A stretch of DNA of 64,000 nucleotides, from contig NZ_RJTX01000001.1 in NCBI RefSeq assembly GCF_003729955.1, positions 620,001 through 684,000 of the forward strand. The letters run 5' to 3'. The DNA is from Chryseobacterium daecheongense. Lineage in GTDB: Bacteria > Bacteroidota > Bacteroidia > Flavobacteriales > Weeksellaceae. How positions within the stretch are numbered: position 1 is the stretch's first letter; every line of letters begins with the position of its first letter. Below are positions 10,496 through 19,007 of the stretch, in pieces. The translations under genes were made by a program, and so were the position numbers. A model generated the notes under the pieces. The model saw only the letters and a list, made by a program, of their open reading frames with translations, was not told the DNA's origin and did not search any database.

Positions 10496-10517
10496 AAAGG
10501 CCTCAATTGAGGCTTTT
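10494..10517. terminator. Bidirectional terminator
   Basis: A stem formed by AAAAAGGCCTC and GAGGCTTTTT (one bulged G) overlaps the stop codon of the upstream plus-strand gene and abuts the stop of the minus-strand TPR gene at 10518. T-runs on both strands support termination in both directions. Confidence 0.8.
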
Positions 10518-11318
10518 TTATTCAGGAAATTCTAATTTCAGAGGCTTTGAAATCTCTTCAATGATTCCTTTCTTATTTTTAATTTTTCTGTACGTTTTGT
10601 TTGCCTTTTTGATCAGGTCTTCATCATTTTTGCCTTTTCCTACTTTTATTTGAGCTAAAGCATATTGCGCCAAATAATTGTCCTCCTTTTTATAGCTGTT
10701 GTATACATCATCAAAATAAGGTAATGCAACAGTATAGTTTTCTTTAAAACTGTTCAGAACGCCAAACATATATTTTACATCGTCTTTAACGGTACTTGTT
10801 TTCCTATAGATTTCTTCGGCGGTTTTTAAATTCTCAAGACCATTATCATAATCTTTTAAAATCATTGAAGTATTAGCAATTCCATAATACCCTTCGGGAT
10901 TATCCGGAAAATACTTTACCATTTCTTCATACTTTTTCCTCGCTTTATCTACCTGACCAAATCTCATAAACTGTATAGCCAGATTCTGCTTAAATATAGG
11001 AGCTCTGTTTTGAGCAAGACTATCTGCGGCATAATATAAGACTAAAGCTTCCTTGTGTAAATTCTGTAACCGCAAATAATATCCTGTTAAAAAATAGGCA
11101 TCACAATACTTTTGATCTTGCTCAATTGCTTTAAATAGAACTTTTGTTACACCTCCATATAAAGTAGGAAAATTTAATCCCGTAATACCAGCATCAAACT
11201 TTTTCTTTGAATCTTCTTTCTCCGGGGTGCAATAATTTGTTTTCCCTAAAAAATAAGTGTCTTGTGAAAATCCCTTGATAGAAAGGATTAAAATAAAAAT
11301 AGTTATCAGTTTTTTCAT
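10518..11318 (-). CDS. Secreted TPR protein
   Basis: A 266-residue exported protein with tetratricopeptide repeats. I start it at the ATG at 11318, which gives a clean signal peptide (MKKLITIFILILSIKGFSQ); a longer open frame reaches 11354 but would put 12 residues before the signal and run into the terminator of the preceding gene. After the signal come several helical pairs (about residues 55-210) with the TPR spacing, for example LQNLHKEALVLYYAAD and YYGIANTSMILKDYDNGLE. No enzyme motif is visible, so a periplasmic scaffold role is the most that can be inferred. It follows the glutathione peroxidase gene after a terminator. Confidence 0.8.
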   Translation of the reverse strand: MKKLITIFILILSIKGFSQDTYFLGKTNYCTPEKEDSKKKFDAGITGLNFPTLYGGVTKVLFKAIEQDQKYCDAYFLTGYYLRLQNLHKEALVLYYAADSLAQNRAPIFKQNLAIQFMRFGQVDKARKKYEEMVKYFPDNPEGYYGIANTSMILKDYDNGLENLKTAEEIYRKTSTVKDDVKYMFGVLNSFKENYTVALPYFDDVYNSYKKEDNYLAQYALAQIKVGKGKNDEDLIKKANKTYRKIKNKKGIIEEISKPLKLEFPE

Positions 11319-11335
11319 AATACTATAAAATAAAA

Positions 11336-11356
11336 AAGTGGATTTAAAACCCACTT
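11336..11356 (-). terminator. Terminator after the glutathione peroxidase gene
   Basis: On the minus strand the stem AAGTGG / CCACTT closes a nine-base loop and is followed by TTTTTTA. It lies 25 bases after the peroxidase stop codon. Confidence 0.7.
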
Positions 11357-11380
11357 GTAAAAATAAAAATTCTTTTTGCT

Positions 11381-11956
11381 TTATTTTAAATACTTGGTAA
11401 TCGCTTCATCCGTAGGTTTTGTTGTACTTACGAAGGAATCAATCAATTTACCATTTTCATCCACTAAAAATTTGGTAAAGTTCCAAAGGATGGTTGTATT
11501 TTTTACTCCGTTCAAGTCTTTCTCCGTTAAATACTTAAAAATAGGCGCTGTATCATCCCCTTTTACCGAAACTTTTGCAGCCATAGGGAATGTTACTCCA
11601 TAATTTTTCTGGCAGAACGCTCCAATTTCAGTATTGGTTCCCGGTTCCTGTCCGCCAAAATTATTAGCAGGGAAACCTACCACTACCAGTTTGTCTTTAT
11701 GATCTTCATATACTTTTTCCAAATCGGCATACTGTGGGGTAAAGCCGCATTCGGAAGCTGTATTTACAATAAGGATTTTTTTTCCTTTAAAATCTGCAAA
11801 GTTAATTTCTTTGCCATCAAGGCTTTCTACTTTAAAGTCGTATATTGTTTTTCCCATAAGTTCGTTGGTTTTAGCTTTAGAGATCTCGCTTTTCTGATTG
11901 GTGCAGCTTTGTAAAAACGCTACAAAAGAAAGCAGTACTAAAAAAATCTTTTTCAT
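11381..11956 (-). CDS. Glutathione peroxidase-family lipoprotein
   Basis: A 191-residue thiol peroxidase of the glutathione peroxidase family. The N-terminus carries a lipobox (FLQSC, Cys18), so the enzyme should be lipid-anchored in the envelope rather than cytoplasmic. The catalytic tetrad is complete: Cys70 in NTASECGFTPQ (Cys in place of selenocysteine), Gln103 in NFGGQEPG, and Trp158-Asn159 in LWNFTKF. Such bacterial Cys enzymes usually accept thioredoxin-like donors and reduce organic or hydrogen peroxides (family knowledge). It follows the LolA-like gene at 11973 after only 16 bases, so the two probably form one transcript, ended by the hairpin at 11336. Confidence 0.92.
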   Translation of the reverse strand: MKKIFLVLLSFVAFLQSCTNQKSEISKAKTNELMGKTIYDFKVESLDGKEINFADFKGKKILIVNTASECGFTPQYADLEKVYEDHKDKLVVVGFPANNFGGQEPGTNTEIGAFCQKNYGVTFPMAAKVSVKGDDTAPIFKYLTEKDLNGVKNTTILWNFTKFLVDENGKLIDSFVSTTKPTDEAITKYLK

Positions 11957-11972
11957 ATTTTATTATTGTTAT

Positions 11973-12635
11973 TTAAAACTTAAAAGTGTTGGCCGGAAAT
12001 ACTTTGTTAATGTCAATTCTGTTAAGAAGCATTACATAATCACCGTCCTTTTTCGGGCTTGCAGATTCTATTCTGAAAGGCATTGTCAGATTCCCTACTT
12101 TTTTATAGTCGGAATAATCCAATGTTTCATCTTTCTTTACTTCTCTTACCAACATGTAGGTTTTCGTATCGAAGTAATACATATTCTTATTGACATTTTT
12201 GGTCAATTCCACTTTATGACAATAATTGTTTCCTATTTTCTCCTTTCCGAGATACTTGGCTTCAAACCCTTTGTTTTCCCAATCTATAAAATCGTTATCA
12301 AAACTTTCTGCCACATAATCTTTATATTCCTGAAGCTTATTGGCTGCATAGTTCATCGCATATCCTTTGTTGCCATCATATCCTTCAATCGGAGTTTCCT
12401 TATTATTGATCGTAATAAGTGTTTTAGTAAGATTCGGGCGTTGCTGGTAAATCTTGATCGGGTATTCATCTTTAATTCCCAAAATGACTTTTCCTTGAAG
12501 CAAAACTGAATTTAACAGCTTCCAATTCGTTAATCCTCCGGATAATTCAATATTTTTATCGATAATTTCCTTTGCCGTTTGTGCAAAAGATAATTGTGAA
12601 AACAGGAGAATAAATACCAAAACTAATTTCTTCAT
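11973..12635 (-). CDS. Secreted LolA-like / outer membrane lipoprotein-sorting family protein
   Basis: A 220-residue exported protein. The signal peptide ends LSQLSFAQ near residue 19. The mature part has the alternating strands of the LolA/LppX-like half-barrel: it starts with a helix (AKEIIDKNIELSGGL) and has the typical later elements KVELTKNVNKNMYYFDTKT and the closing strand MPFRIESAS. This fold binds lipids or lipoprotein acyl chains, and proteins of this kind in Bacteroidota are often named outer membrane lipoprotein-sorting proteins, but this one is not proven to be the LolA chaperone itself. A good promoter lies 20 bases upstream and the peroxidase gene follows closely. Confidence 0.78.
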   Translation of the reverse strand: MKKLVLVFILLFSQLSFAQTAKEIIDKNIELSGGLTNWKLLNSVLLQGKVILGIKDEYPIKIYQQRPNLTKTLITINNKETPIEGYDGNKGYAMNYAANKLQEYKDYVAESFDNDFIDWENKGFEAKYLGKEKIGNNYCHKVELTKNVNKNMYYFDTKTYMLVREVKKDETLDYSDYKKVGNLTMPFRIESASPKKDGDYVMLLNRIDINKVFPANTFKF

Positions 12636-12654
12636 TAATTCAATTTTATCAATT

Positions 12655-12683
12655 CAAATATAAGGCTTTTGTGGGAAGGCAAA
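12655..12683 (-). promoter_or_regulatory. Promoter of the LolA-like/peroxidase operon
   Basis: On the minus strand TTTG (12683-12680), a 17-base spacer and TATATTTG (12662-12655) match the Bacteroidota consensus at both boxes. The start codon is 20 bases beyond the -7 box. Confidence 0.7.
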
Positions 12684-12686
12684 AAA

Positions 12687-12750
12687 GTAAAATCATAAAT
12701 TTGTAAAATCGCGAAATCGCAGAATTGTGAAATCATAAAATTGCTGATAT
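12687..12750. repeat. Octanucleotide tandem array
   Basis: Eight consecutive 8-base units fill 64 bases: GTAAAATC, ATAAATTT, GTAAAATC, GCGAAATC, GCAGAATT, GTGAAATC, ATAAAATT, GCTGATAT. The phase is kept throughout while the units diverge. It lies between the stop of kdsB and the promoter of the LolA-like gene, immediately upstream of the -33 box. Confidence 0.85.
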
Positions 12751-12784
12751 GCCGGCTAAACTCTTTTGCGGTTTTGCTATATTC

Positions 12785-13507
12785 TTAAATTAGCTTTCTT
12801 GCTTTTTCCAGGTCTTCCGGAGTATCTATGCCTACTCCAATAAAATTGGTTTCTATCATTTTGATCTTCATTCCGTATTCCAGATAACGGATGCATTCTA
12901 TCTTTTCCGATATTTCCAATGGTTTCATTTCCAGTTTTGAAAACTGTAGCAAAGCATGCTTTCTGAAAGCGTATACCCCGATATGTTTAAAATAATCTAC
13001 ATCATAAGAAACCTCTCTGTGAAAAGGAATTACAGAACGGCTGAAGTATAGAGCGAATCCATTATTATCTGTAATGACTTTTACGTTATTCGGGTTTTCA
13101 ATTTCTTCTTTTTCCGTAAGTTTTATTTTTAAAGAAGCTAAAGATATTTCCTGGTTGTGATCTTCTTTAAATACTTCAATTAATTGTTGAAGAGGCTCTA
13201 ATTTCAGGAAAGGTTCATCTCCTTGGACGTTGATCACAATATCGCAATCTATATTCTGTACAGCTTCAGCAATACGGTCGCTTCCTGTTTCATGCTGCCC
13301 TGTCATAACAGCTTTTCCACCGTTATTTTCAATTTCATTAAAAATAATTTCAGAATCTGTTGCTACAAAAACTTCATTGAATAAACCTGTTTCAACAACA
13401 TTTTGATACGTCGTTGTAATTACCGTTTTTTCTCCTAAAATCTGCATTAGTTTTCCTGGAAAACGGCTTGCTTCGTAACGGGCGGGAATAACTGCGATTA
13501 TTTTCAT
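12785..13507 (-). CDS. kdsB: 3-deoxy-manno-octulosonate cytidylyltransferase
   Basis: KdsB activates Kdo with CTP to CMP-Kdo for the inner core of lipopolysaccharide, in the cytoplasm. The protein is 240 residues, the usual length. The N-terminal nucleotide-binding signature [15 protein letters not shown] (residues 6-20) and the downstream VQGDEPFL near 95-102 are diagnostic. The final part ([16 protein letters not shown]) is the usual C-terminus of the family. It is the last gene of a minus-strand run that starts with the aminotransferase at 15396 and includes a small membrane protein; spacers are 15 and 11 bases, so cotranscription is likely. Confidence 0.96.
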   Translation of the reverse strand: MKIIAVIPARYEASRFPGKLMQILGEKTVITTTYQNVVETGLFNEVFVATDSEIIFNEIENNGGKAVMTGQHETGSDRIAEAVQNIDCDIVINVQGDEPFLKLEPLQQLIEVFKEDHNQEISLASLKIKLTEKEEIENPNNVKVITDNNGFALYFSRSVIPFHREVSYDVDYFKHIGVYAFRKHALLQFSKLEMKPLEISEKIECIRYLEYGMKIKMIETNFIGVGIDTPEDLEKARKLI

Positions 13508-13518
13508 ATTATAAGCTA

Positions 13519-14127
13519 TTAATGATGAGTTATATAATTAGCTAAAAAAATAACTCCATAGATCCATGAAACATATAGAAATGAATAAAAGAATCCAAAT
13601 CCCAGACTTTTTAATAAGTTTCCTTTACAGTATTTTGAATTTTTAAATACCAAACGTAAAGCACGAAAGAAAATCCAATAAAGCATTGCTGTTAAAAGCA
13701 AAACTGTAATCCAAAATAAAAAGCCTAAAAAATATAAAACAACTGCAATAATAATTGCAGCTAAAATCCACAAAACAATGGCAACTATAACTCCAAGACA
13801 TCCCTCATCACCACCATCAACAGAAAGATCAAAGTTTCCGCCACCTTCAAACGATGGAATATTTTCGGGATATGCTTTCTTTATTCTTTCTTTATTGAAT
13901 ATGCTTCCGATGTTATCTTTCAATTTCAGTCCATAGTATAACCCTAAGCTGATAAATAAAAAAAATGCTCCAGCTATAATGGATGTTGATAATATGGAAT
14001 TCTGAAATAAAGAACGATGAGAATCTTTTCCCGAAATCCAAACACTTAAAATCACTAAAACAATAATAGCTAATGTTGAGTAACATAAAAGTTTAGTTTC
14101 AAGAAAAGACTTTCTGGGAAACTTCAT
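13519..14127 (-). CDS. Hypothetical membrane protein
   Basis: A 202-residue protein of unknown family with about five hydrophobic segments: two near the N-terminus (about 16-33 and 45-66), two close together (about 111-150) and one near the C-terminus (about 172-197). A soluble stretch around residues 70-107 contains [23 protein letters not shown], a glycine- and acid-rich loop that should face one side of the membrane. No known motif is recognised. It sits between the aminotransferase and kdsB with short spacers, so it is probably expressed with them, but nothing in the sequence ties it to either pathway. Confidence 0.72.
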   Translation of the reverse strand: MKFPRKSFLETKLLCYSTLAIIVLVILSVWISGKDSHRSLFQNSILSTSIIAGAFFLFISLGLYYGLKLKDNIGSIFNKERIKKAYPENIPSFEGGGNFDLSVDGGDEGCLGVIVAIVLWILAAIIIAVVLYFLGFLFWITVLLLTAMLYWIFFRALRLVFKNSKYCKGNLLKSLGFGFFYSFLYVSWIYGVIFLANYITHH

Positions 14128-14142
14128 TATTCAATGAATCTT

Positions 14143-15396
14143 TTATTTCAAATTGTTTAATGCATTCTCCAGTTTCGGCATCATCACTTCAATTTCATCA
14201 ATAGCCAAACCTCCTACTGAAGCTCTAAACCAAGGCTCAGATTTATCTTCTCCAAATGCTGAGAATGGTACTAAAGCCACTCCAGCTTCATTGATCAGGT
14301 AGAATACCAAATCTGATGAATTTTCAATAACCGATCCATCCGGTTTTGTTTTTCCGATGTAATCTAATTTGATGGTAAGGTAAAGTGCACCCATCGGCTC
14401 AATACTTTCTACGGCTAATCCTTTTCCTTTTAAGTTTTGGATTCCGTTGTGAAGAACTTTCAAACTTGCTTCAAGCTTTGCTTTAAAATCTTCTACGAAA
14501 GTATCCACGTTTTCAGGGGTTTCATAGAATTTTGCAGTAGCTTCCTGCTCAGGTTTTGGTGCCCAAGCCCCAACGTGTGTAAGAAGCGCTTTCATTTTGT
14601 CAATGATATGAGCCGGACCAAATCCCCATCCTACACGAACTCCCGTTGCTGCAAGGCACTTGGAAATTCCGTCGATATAAACAGTGTATTCTTTCATTTC
14701 CGGGAAAAGGGAAACCGGGTCATAATGTTTTGCTCCAAAGGTAAGGTTGGAATAAATCTGGTCATACATCAGGTATAACGGTTTATCATTCTCCCCTCTT
14801 TTTTTATTTTCAGCTAAAACCAATTCGCAGATCTCTGAAAGCTGTTCTTTCGTGAACATGGTTCCTGTAGGGTTTAGCGGAGAACAAAGCGCTAGTAAGA
14901 CGGCTCCATCCAAATGCGGTCTTAAATCACCTGCCGTTGGAAGGAAATTATTTTCAGGAGTGGTTTTTACTTCCACTCCGTTTGCTGAAGTAAGATATGC
15001 ATAGTGATTGTTATTCCACGATGGTGTTGGGTAAACTACTTTGTCACCTTCATCAACAATGGTTTTATAGACAGCATAGATCAATGGTCTTGAACCTGCA
15101 GTGATTAAAATATCATTCGATGCATAATCAAGATTCCATCTGTTTTTTAAGTCTTTGGAAACTTCTTTTCTTAAAGATAAAAGTCCATTCGCAGGCGGAT
15201 AATTTGTTAGATTATTCTGATAAGCTTTTTGAATTTCTTCCTTCAACTTTGCCGGTATCGGGTAGATATTGGAATTCAGGTCACCAATAGTAAGATTGGC
15301 TATTTCTGCTCCTTTTGCCTTTAACTCATTTACTTCATTACCAATTTTTACAATTTCAGAACCAATCAGGTTCGCCGCTAATTTTGAAACTTTCAC
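14143..15396 (-). CDS. Pyridoxal phosphate-dependent aminotransferase, class I
   Basis: A 417-residue fold-type I aminotransferase of the aspartate aminotransferase superfamily. The PLP-binding features are present: CSPLNPTGT with the cofactor-contacting Asn (residues about 171-179), YDQIY (211-215) and the Schiff-base lysine in ISKCLAATGVRVGW (Lys246). The arginine that holds the substrate carboxylate is near WFRASVGG in the C-terminal part. Substrate specificity cannot be read from this; homologues in Bacteroidota are annotated simply as aminotransferase. It is the first gene of a run with a membrane protein and kdsB. Its upstream spacer is filled by short-period repeats. Confidence 0.92.
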   Translation of the reverse strand: MKVSKLAANLIGSEIVKIGNEVNELKAKGAEIANLTIGDLNSNIYPIPAKLKEEIQKAYQNNLTNYPPANGLLSLRKEVSKDLKNRWNLDYASNDILITAGSRPLIYAVYKTIVDEGDKVVYPTPSWNNNHYAYLTSANGVEVKTTPENNFLPTAGDLRPHLDGAVLLALCSPLNPTGTMFTKEQLSEICELVLAENKKRGENDKPLYLMYDQIYSNLTFGAKHYDPVSLFPEMKEYTVYIDGISKCLAATGVRVGWGFGPAHIIDKMKALLTHVGAWAPKPEQEATAKFYETPENVDTFVEDFKAKLEASLKVLHNGIQNLKGKGLAVESIEPMGALYLTIKLDYIGKTKPDGSVIENSSDLVFYLINEAGVALVPFSAFGEDKSEPWFRASVGGLAIDEIEVMMPKLENALNNLK

Positions 15397-15408
15397 TTTT
15401 TATTTAAT

Positions 15409-15451
15409 TTAGATATTAGATGTTTAGCAATTAGAAGTTAGACTTTACAGT
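15409..15451. repeat. Heptanucleotide array (TTAGANN type)
   Basis: Units TTAGATA, TTAGATG, TTTAGCAA, TTAGAAG, TTAGACT, TTACAGT follow each other, with one 8-base unit. The array lies between the aminotransferase start and a second array at 15462. Confidence 0.8.
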
Positions 15452-15461
15452 TGTTTTGATC

Positions 15462-15489
15462 TGAACCCTAAAGCCTAATTCCTAAGCCC
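15462..15489. repeat. Heptanucleotide array (TAANNCC type)
   Basis: Four 7-base units: TGAACCC, TAAAGCC, TAATTCC, TAAGCCC. On the minus strand they read as GGGCTTA-like units, close to the TAGGCTT units in the atpD-atpC spacer. Confidence 0.75.
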
Positions 15490-15504
15490 TTTTTAATTAT
15501 TCCT

Positions 15505-17220
15505 TTATGTTAATTGAAGATCTCTTTTCACTTCTTCTATTTTAGCTTCCAGTGTCTGTAATTTGTCTCTGAAATCCGCTTCGGAAGTGATGGAGTCTTT
15601 TACTGAGATATAAAATTTGATTTTTGGCTCTGTTCCGGAAGGTCTTACGCAAACTTTGGTTCCATCCTGGGTATAATAAATTAATACATTGGATTTCGGA
15701 ATATCATTCATCACCAGTTTTTCATTCTTTGAAACAACAAAATTGGTTTGTTCCTTGAAATCTTTTACTTCTTCCACCAATGAGCCTGCCAATTTTTTTG
15801 GAGGATTTTCACGGAAGTTTTTCATCATATTCTGGATCTCTTCAGCTCCGTCTTTTCCTTTTCTTACCAGGTTTACCAATCCTTCATAGTACATTCCCAC
15901 TTCTTGATAGATCTCGATCAGGTATTGGTACATCGTTCTTCCGTTGGCTTTGCACCAGGCTGCAATTTCGCAAGCCAGCACAATACTTCCGCAAGAGTCT
16001 TTATCACGAACGAAATCTCCGGTCATAAATCCGAAACTTTCTTCCCCACCACAAACAAACTTTTCTTTTCCTTCCGCTTCACGGATCATTTTACCGATCC
16101 ATTTGAATCCTGTAAGTCCCGCTTTACACTGAACTCCGAATTTCTGTGCAATATCAAAGAAAATATCTGATGTTACGATGGTAGAACCAATGAATTCGCT
16201 TCCTGTTATTCTATCCTGCTTTCTCCATTCGTTCAGAATATAATAAGTAAGAATAGTATTTGTTTGATTTCCGTTCAACAACTGCATTTCGCCGTCAAGG
16301 TTTCTTACGGCAATTCCCAATCTGTCACCATCCGGATCTGTTCCGATAACGATATCTGCATTGGTGATCTTTGCCAGATCCATCGCCATTTCCAACGCTG
16401 CCGGTTCTTCCGGGTTTGGAGAATCTACCGTAGGGAAATTCCCACTTGGGATCATTTGTTCTTTTACCAGGTCAATTTTCTTGAAGCCCGCTTTTTCCAA
16501 AGCTTTAGGAACGGTTGTATAGGTTGTCCCATGAATAGAAGTAAAAACGATATTCAAGTTTTCTTTTCCCACATTCTGATACGTTGAGTTTTCAATACAA
16601 GCATCAATATACACATCATCCTGCTCTTCTCCGATCCATTCGATCAGGTCATCATTGCCATTGAATTTGATTTCTTCAAATTTCACGGAATATACTTCAT
16701 TGATGATAGCTTCATCGTGTGGCGGAACAATTTGTGCCCCATCATTCCAATATACTTTATACCCGTTATATTCCGGTGGGTTGTGAGAGGCCGTTAATAC
16801 GATTCCTCCGTTACAGTTTTTGTCACGAACCGTAAAGGATAATTCAGGAGTCGGTCTGTGATTCTTAAAAAGAAGCACTTTGATTCCGTTAGCTGTTAAA
16901 ACATCAGCTACTAATTTTCCGAATTCTTTTGAGTTATTTCGAACATCATAAGCAATCGCTACTTTAATTTCTTCATCTTGAAACTGCTTGAGCATATAGT
17001 TCGCAAGTCCTTGTGTAGCCTGACCTAACGTATATTTATTTAAACGATTGGTTCCAACACCCATAATTCCCCTCATTCCTCCTGTTCCAAATTCCAGTTC
17101 CCTGTAAAAAGAGTCTTCCAGGTCAGGAGAATTACTGTCAATCAACAATTGAACGGCATCTCTTGTTTCCTGATCAAAGGTTTCACTTAACCAAAGTTTT
17201 GCTTTTTCTAATGTTGTCAT
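15505..17220 (-). CDS. Phosphohexose mutase (phosphoglucomutase/phosphomannomutase family)
   Basis: A 571-residue alpha-D-phosphohexomutase that interconverts 1- and 6-phosphosugars. All four family loops are present: the phosphoserine loop TASHNPPEYNGYK (Ser145), the magnesium loop GTDPDGDRLG (residues 293-302), the sugar loop GGEESFGF (391-398) and the phosphate loop RPSGTEPKIKFY near 535. The length and the long N-terminal region EFGTGGMRGIMG fit the phosphoglucomutase-2/PgcA-like group with a broad glucose/mannose/ribose phosphate range (family knowledge); the exact sugar is not readable. It stands alone, with a dispersed repeat upstream and heptanucleotide arrays downstream. Confidence 0.94.
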   Translation of the reverse strand: MTTLEKAKLWLSETFDQETRDAVQLLIDSNSPDLEDSFYRELEFGTGGMRGIMGVGTNRLNKYTLGQATQGLANYMLKQFQDEEIKVAIAYDVRNNSKEFGKLVADVLTANGIKVLLFKNHRPTPELSFTVRDKNCNGGIVLTASHNPPEYNGYKVYWNDGAQIVPPHDEAIINEVYSVKFEEIKFNGNDDLIEWIGEEQDDVYIDACIENSTYQNVGKENLNIVFTSIHGTTYTTVPKALEKAGFKKIDLVKEQMIPSGNFPTVDSPNPEEPAALEMAMDLAKITNADIVIGTDPDGDRLGIAVRNLDGEMQLLNGNQTNTILTYYILNEWRKQDRITGSEFIGSTIVTSDIFFDIAQKFGVQCKAGLTGFKWIGKMIREAEGKEKFVCGGEESFGFMTGDFVRDKDSCGSIVLACEIAAWCKANGRTMYQYLIEIYQEVGMYYEGLVNLVRKGKDGAEEIQNMMKNFRENPPKKLAGSLVEEVKDFKEQTNFVVSKNEKLVMNDIPKSNVLIYYTQDGTKVCVRPSGTEPKIKFYISVKDSITSEADFRDKLQTLEAKIEEVKRDLQLT

Positions 17221-17290
17221 ATTATATTTTTGCTCTTTAATAATTTGTTATTCCAGTTTATAGTATCTAAGGAACGAAAAATCTTTGATA

Positions 17291-17331
17291 AGAGATTCTT
17301 CGCTACACTTTGTTTCGCTCTGAATGACAGA
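17291..17331 (-). repeat. Dispersed intergenic GTCATTC element, copy 1
   Basis: On the minus strand it reads TGTCATTCAGAGCG, then an imperfect repeat, then GCGAAGAATCTC. This is a divergent form of a widespread intergenic element of unknown origin; two further copies are in this window (41391, 49193). Confidence 0.6.
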
Positions 17332-17337
17332 AGACTA

Positions 17338-18039
17338 TTAGTCCAATTTCTTATTCTCCACTCTCGTACCTTTATCAATTTTAAAAGCACGAATTGGCTC
17401 ATTATAATACAAAAATTTGGCAGTGTTCTGAATGTGTCCTTTCAAAGAATCTTTTACATTCACTTCAGCATAATTCCCGTTTTTGGAATCAATATTCAAG
17501 TTATCGATTTTCCAGTAAGGAGCAATCAAACTCGCTGTATCAGAGATTTTGATTACTGCCTCTTTGGTGAAACCAAGAAAATTAGCTCTACTTCTGTTCT
17601 GCATATCCACTTCTGCTCTTCTTGTATTCACTGAACCCATAAAAGTAGCGTTATTTTTCAAATTGAGCTTAAAATTATCGGTTTTTATTACGCTTGAAAT
17701 GTTCATTTCCACTGAGTCTGCAATGGAAATTTTTTCAAGATTATATTTAGAGTAAATGGTTACGTTATAAAAATCTACACCTTTTGTTCCTCTTTTTTCT
17801 TTAATGAAAAGCGTTTTATCTTTTACATCAACATCCAAATTATTAGCAATATTCGGATAGGTTTCTATTTCAACAAAATTTTTTGTTCCTCTTGCATAAA
17901 ACACACGGAATTTACCTTCCATATCCAAACTGGAAAATTCAGAAATGTCAATGTTTTTGGATTCAATATTTCCTTTTGGCGATATTTTCCCACAAGAAAC
18001 TAATGTAAAAACAGCAATTCCGTATAAGATATTTCTCAT
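17338..18039 (-). CDS. Head-GIN (DUF2807) lipoprotein
   Basis: A 233-residue lipoprotein with a putative auto-transporter adhesin head GIN domain (DUF2807). I start it at the ATG at 18039, giving MRNILYGIAVFTLVSCGK with a lipobox Cys at residue 16; the frame stays open five codons further upstream into the glycosyltransferase stop region. The mature protein is a repetitive beta-strand pattern (for example FSSLDMEGKFRVFYA and LEKISIADSVEMNISS) typical of the single-stranded beta-helix of this family. The function is not established. Its start is one base from the stop of the glycosyltransferase, so translation is probably coupled. Confidence 0.85.
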   Translation of the reverse strand: MRNILYGIAVFTLVSCGKISPKGNIESKNIDISEFSSLDMEGKFRVFYARGTKNFVEIETYPNIANNLDVDVKDKTLFIKEKRGTKGVDFYNVTIYSKYNLEKISIADSVEMNISSVIKTDNFKLNLKNNATFMGSVNTRRAEVDMQNRSRANFLGFTKEAVIKISDTASLIAPYWKIDNLNIDSKNGNYAEVNVKDSLKGHIQNTAKFLYYNEPIRAFKIDKGTRVENKKLD

Positions 18040-18040
18040 A

Positions 18041-18991
18041 TTAAATAACTTCATCTATATTATAGTTCTTATGCTCTCTGTTAGTTCTGATGATCATTTC
18101 TCCTAAAAATCCTGCTATAAAAAGCAGTGTCCCCATGATCATCATGGTTAAGGCAATGTAAAACCAAGGATTACTGGTAATCAGATGTCCATAAATTCCT
18201 TTGGAAACGTCAATTAATTTGGAGATTCCCAACCAAAGTGCAGAAAGAAATCCCACGATAAACATCAATGTCCCTACGGCTCCGAAGAAATGCATTGGCC
18301 TTCCTCCGAAACGACTTACAAACCAAAGGGTTACGAGGTCCAAAAATCCACGAATGAATCTTTCTGTTCCGAATTTTGAAGTTCCGTAAGGTCTTGCCTG
18401 ATGTTGCACTTCTTTCTCTGTGATTCTTCTGAAACCTGCATTGGCAGCCAAAACAGGAATATATCGGTGCATGTCTCCGTATACATCAATGGATTTTACC
18501 ACTTGCTTTTTGTAAGCTTTCAAACCGCAGTTGAAATCATGAAGATAAACTCCGGATACTTTTCTGGCTGCAGCATTGAAAAGCTTTGATGGAACATTTT
18601 TCGTCATGACATTATCAAAACGTTTCTTTTTCCATCCGGAAACAATGTCGTAATTATCTTCAATAACCATGTTGTACAGTTCCGGGATTTCTTCCGGAAA
18701 GTCCTGAAGATCGGCATCCATCGTAATGACCACTTCCCCATTTGCTCTTTCAAAGGCAGCATGAAGGGCTTGTGATTTTCCATAATTTCTGGAAAATTTA
18801 ATTCCGTGGATCTGAGGATATTGTATTTTTAGATTTTCGATGATATTCCATGATAAGTCTGTACTTCCATCGTCTACGAACCATATTTCATATGATAAGT
18901 TGTTTGTGGTACAAACATTATCAATTCTTGAAAAAAGCTCTTCCAGAGAAGCTTCTTCATTCAATAACGGAATAACTATAGATAAATTCAT
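18041..18991 (-). CDS. Family 2 glycosyltransferase with C-terminal membrane segments (DPM1/GtrB-like)
   Basis: A 316-residue membrane-bound glycosyltransferase of family GT2. The GT-A fold motifs are DDGSTD (residues 40-45) for nucleotide binding and DADLQD (92-97) for the metal-binding DxD region; the acceptor-side motif is near GLKAYKK (about 157). Two transmembrane helices near 235-257 and 272-295 anchor it. This is the layout of dolichol- or undecaprenyl-phosphate mannose/glucose synthases that load a lipid carrier for later glycosylation in the periplasm; the sugar is not known. It lies between DUF4199 and the head-GIN gene in one minus-strand run. Confidence 0.92.
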   Translation of the reverse strand: MNLSIVIPLLNEEASLEELFSRIDNVCTTNNLSYEIWFVDDGSTDLSWNIIENLKIQYPQIHGIKFSRNYGKSQALHAAFERANGEVVITMDADLQDFPEEIPELYNMVIEDNYDIVSGWKKKRFDNVMTKNVPSKLFNAAARKVSGVYLHDFNCGLKAYKKQVVKSIDVYGDMHRYIPVLAANAGFRRITEKEVQHQARPYGTSKFGTERFIRGFLDLVTLWFVSRFGGRPMHFFGAVGTLMFIVGFLSALWLGISKLIDVSKGIYGHLITSNPWFYIALTMMIMGTLLFIAGFLGEMIIRTNREHKNYNIDEVI

Positions 18992-19007
18992 TTAATGTTG
19001 GTAAAAA

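Noticed and set aside
11381..11956. A selenocysteine enzyme.
   Set aside because: The catalytic position of the peroxidase is a normal Cys codon (TGT/TGC type), with no in-frame TGA.
11898..12509. An open frame of about 203 codons on the plus strand opposite the LolA-like gene.
   Set aside because: It is antisense to a gene with a clear signal peptide and family pattern; the composition is biased to Phe/Ile.
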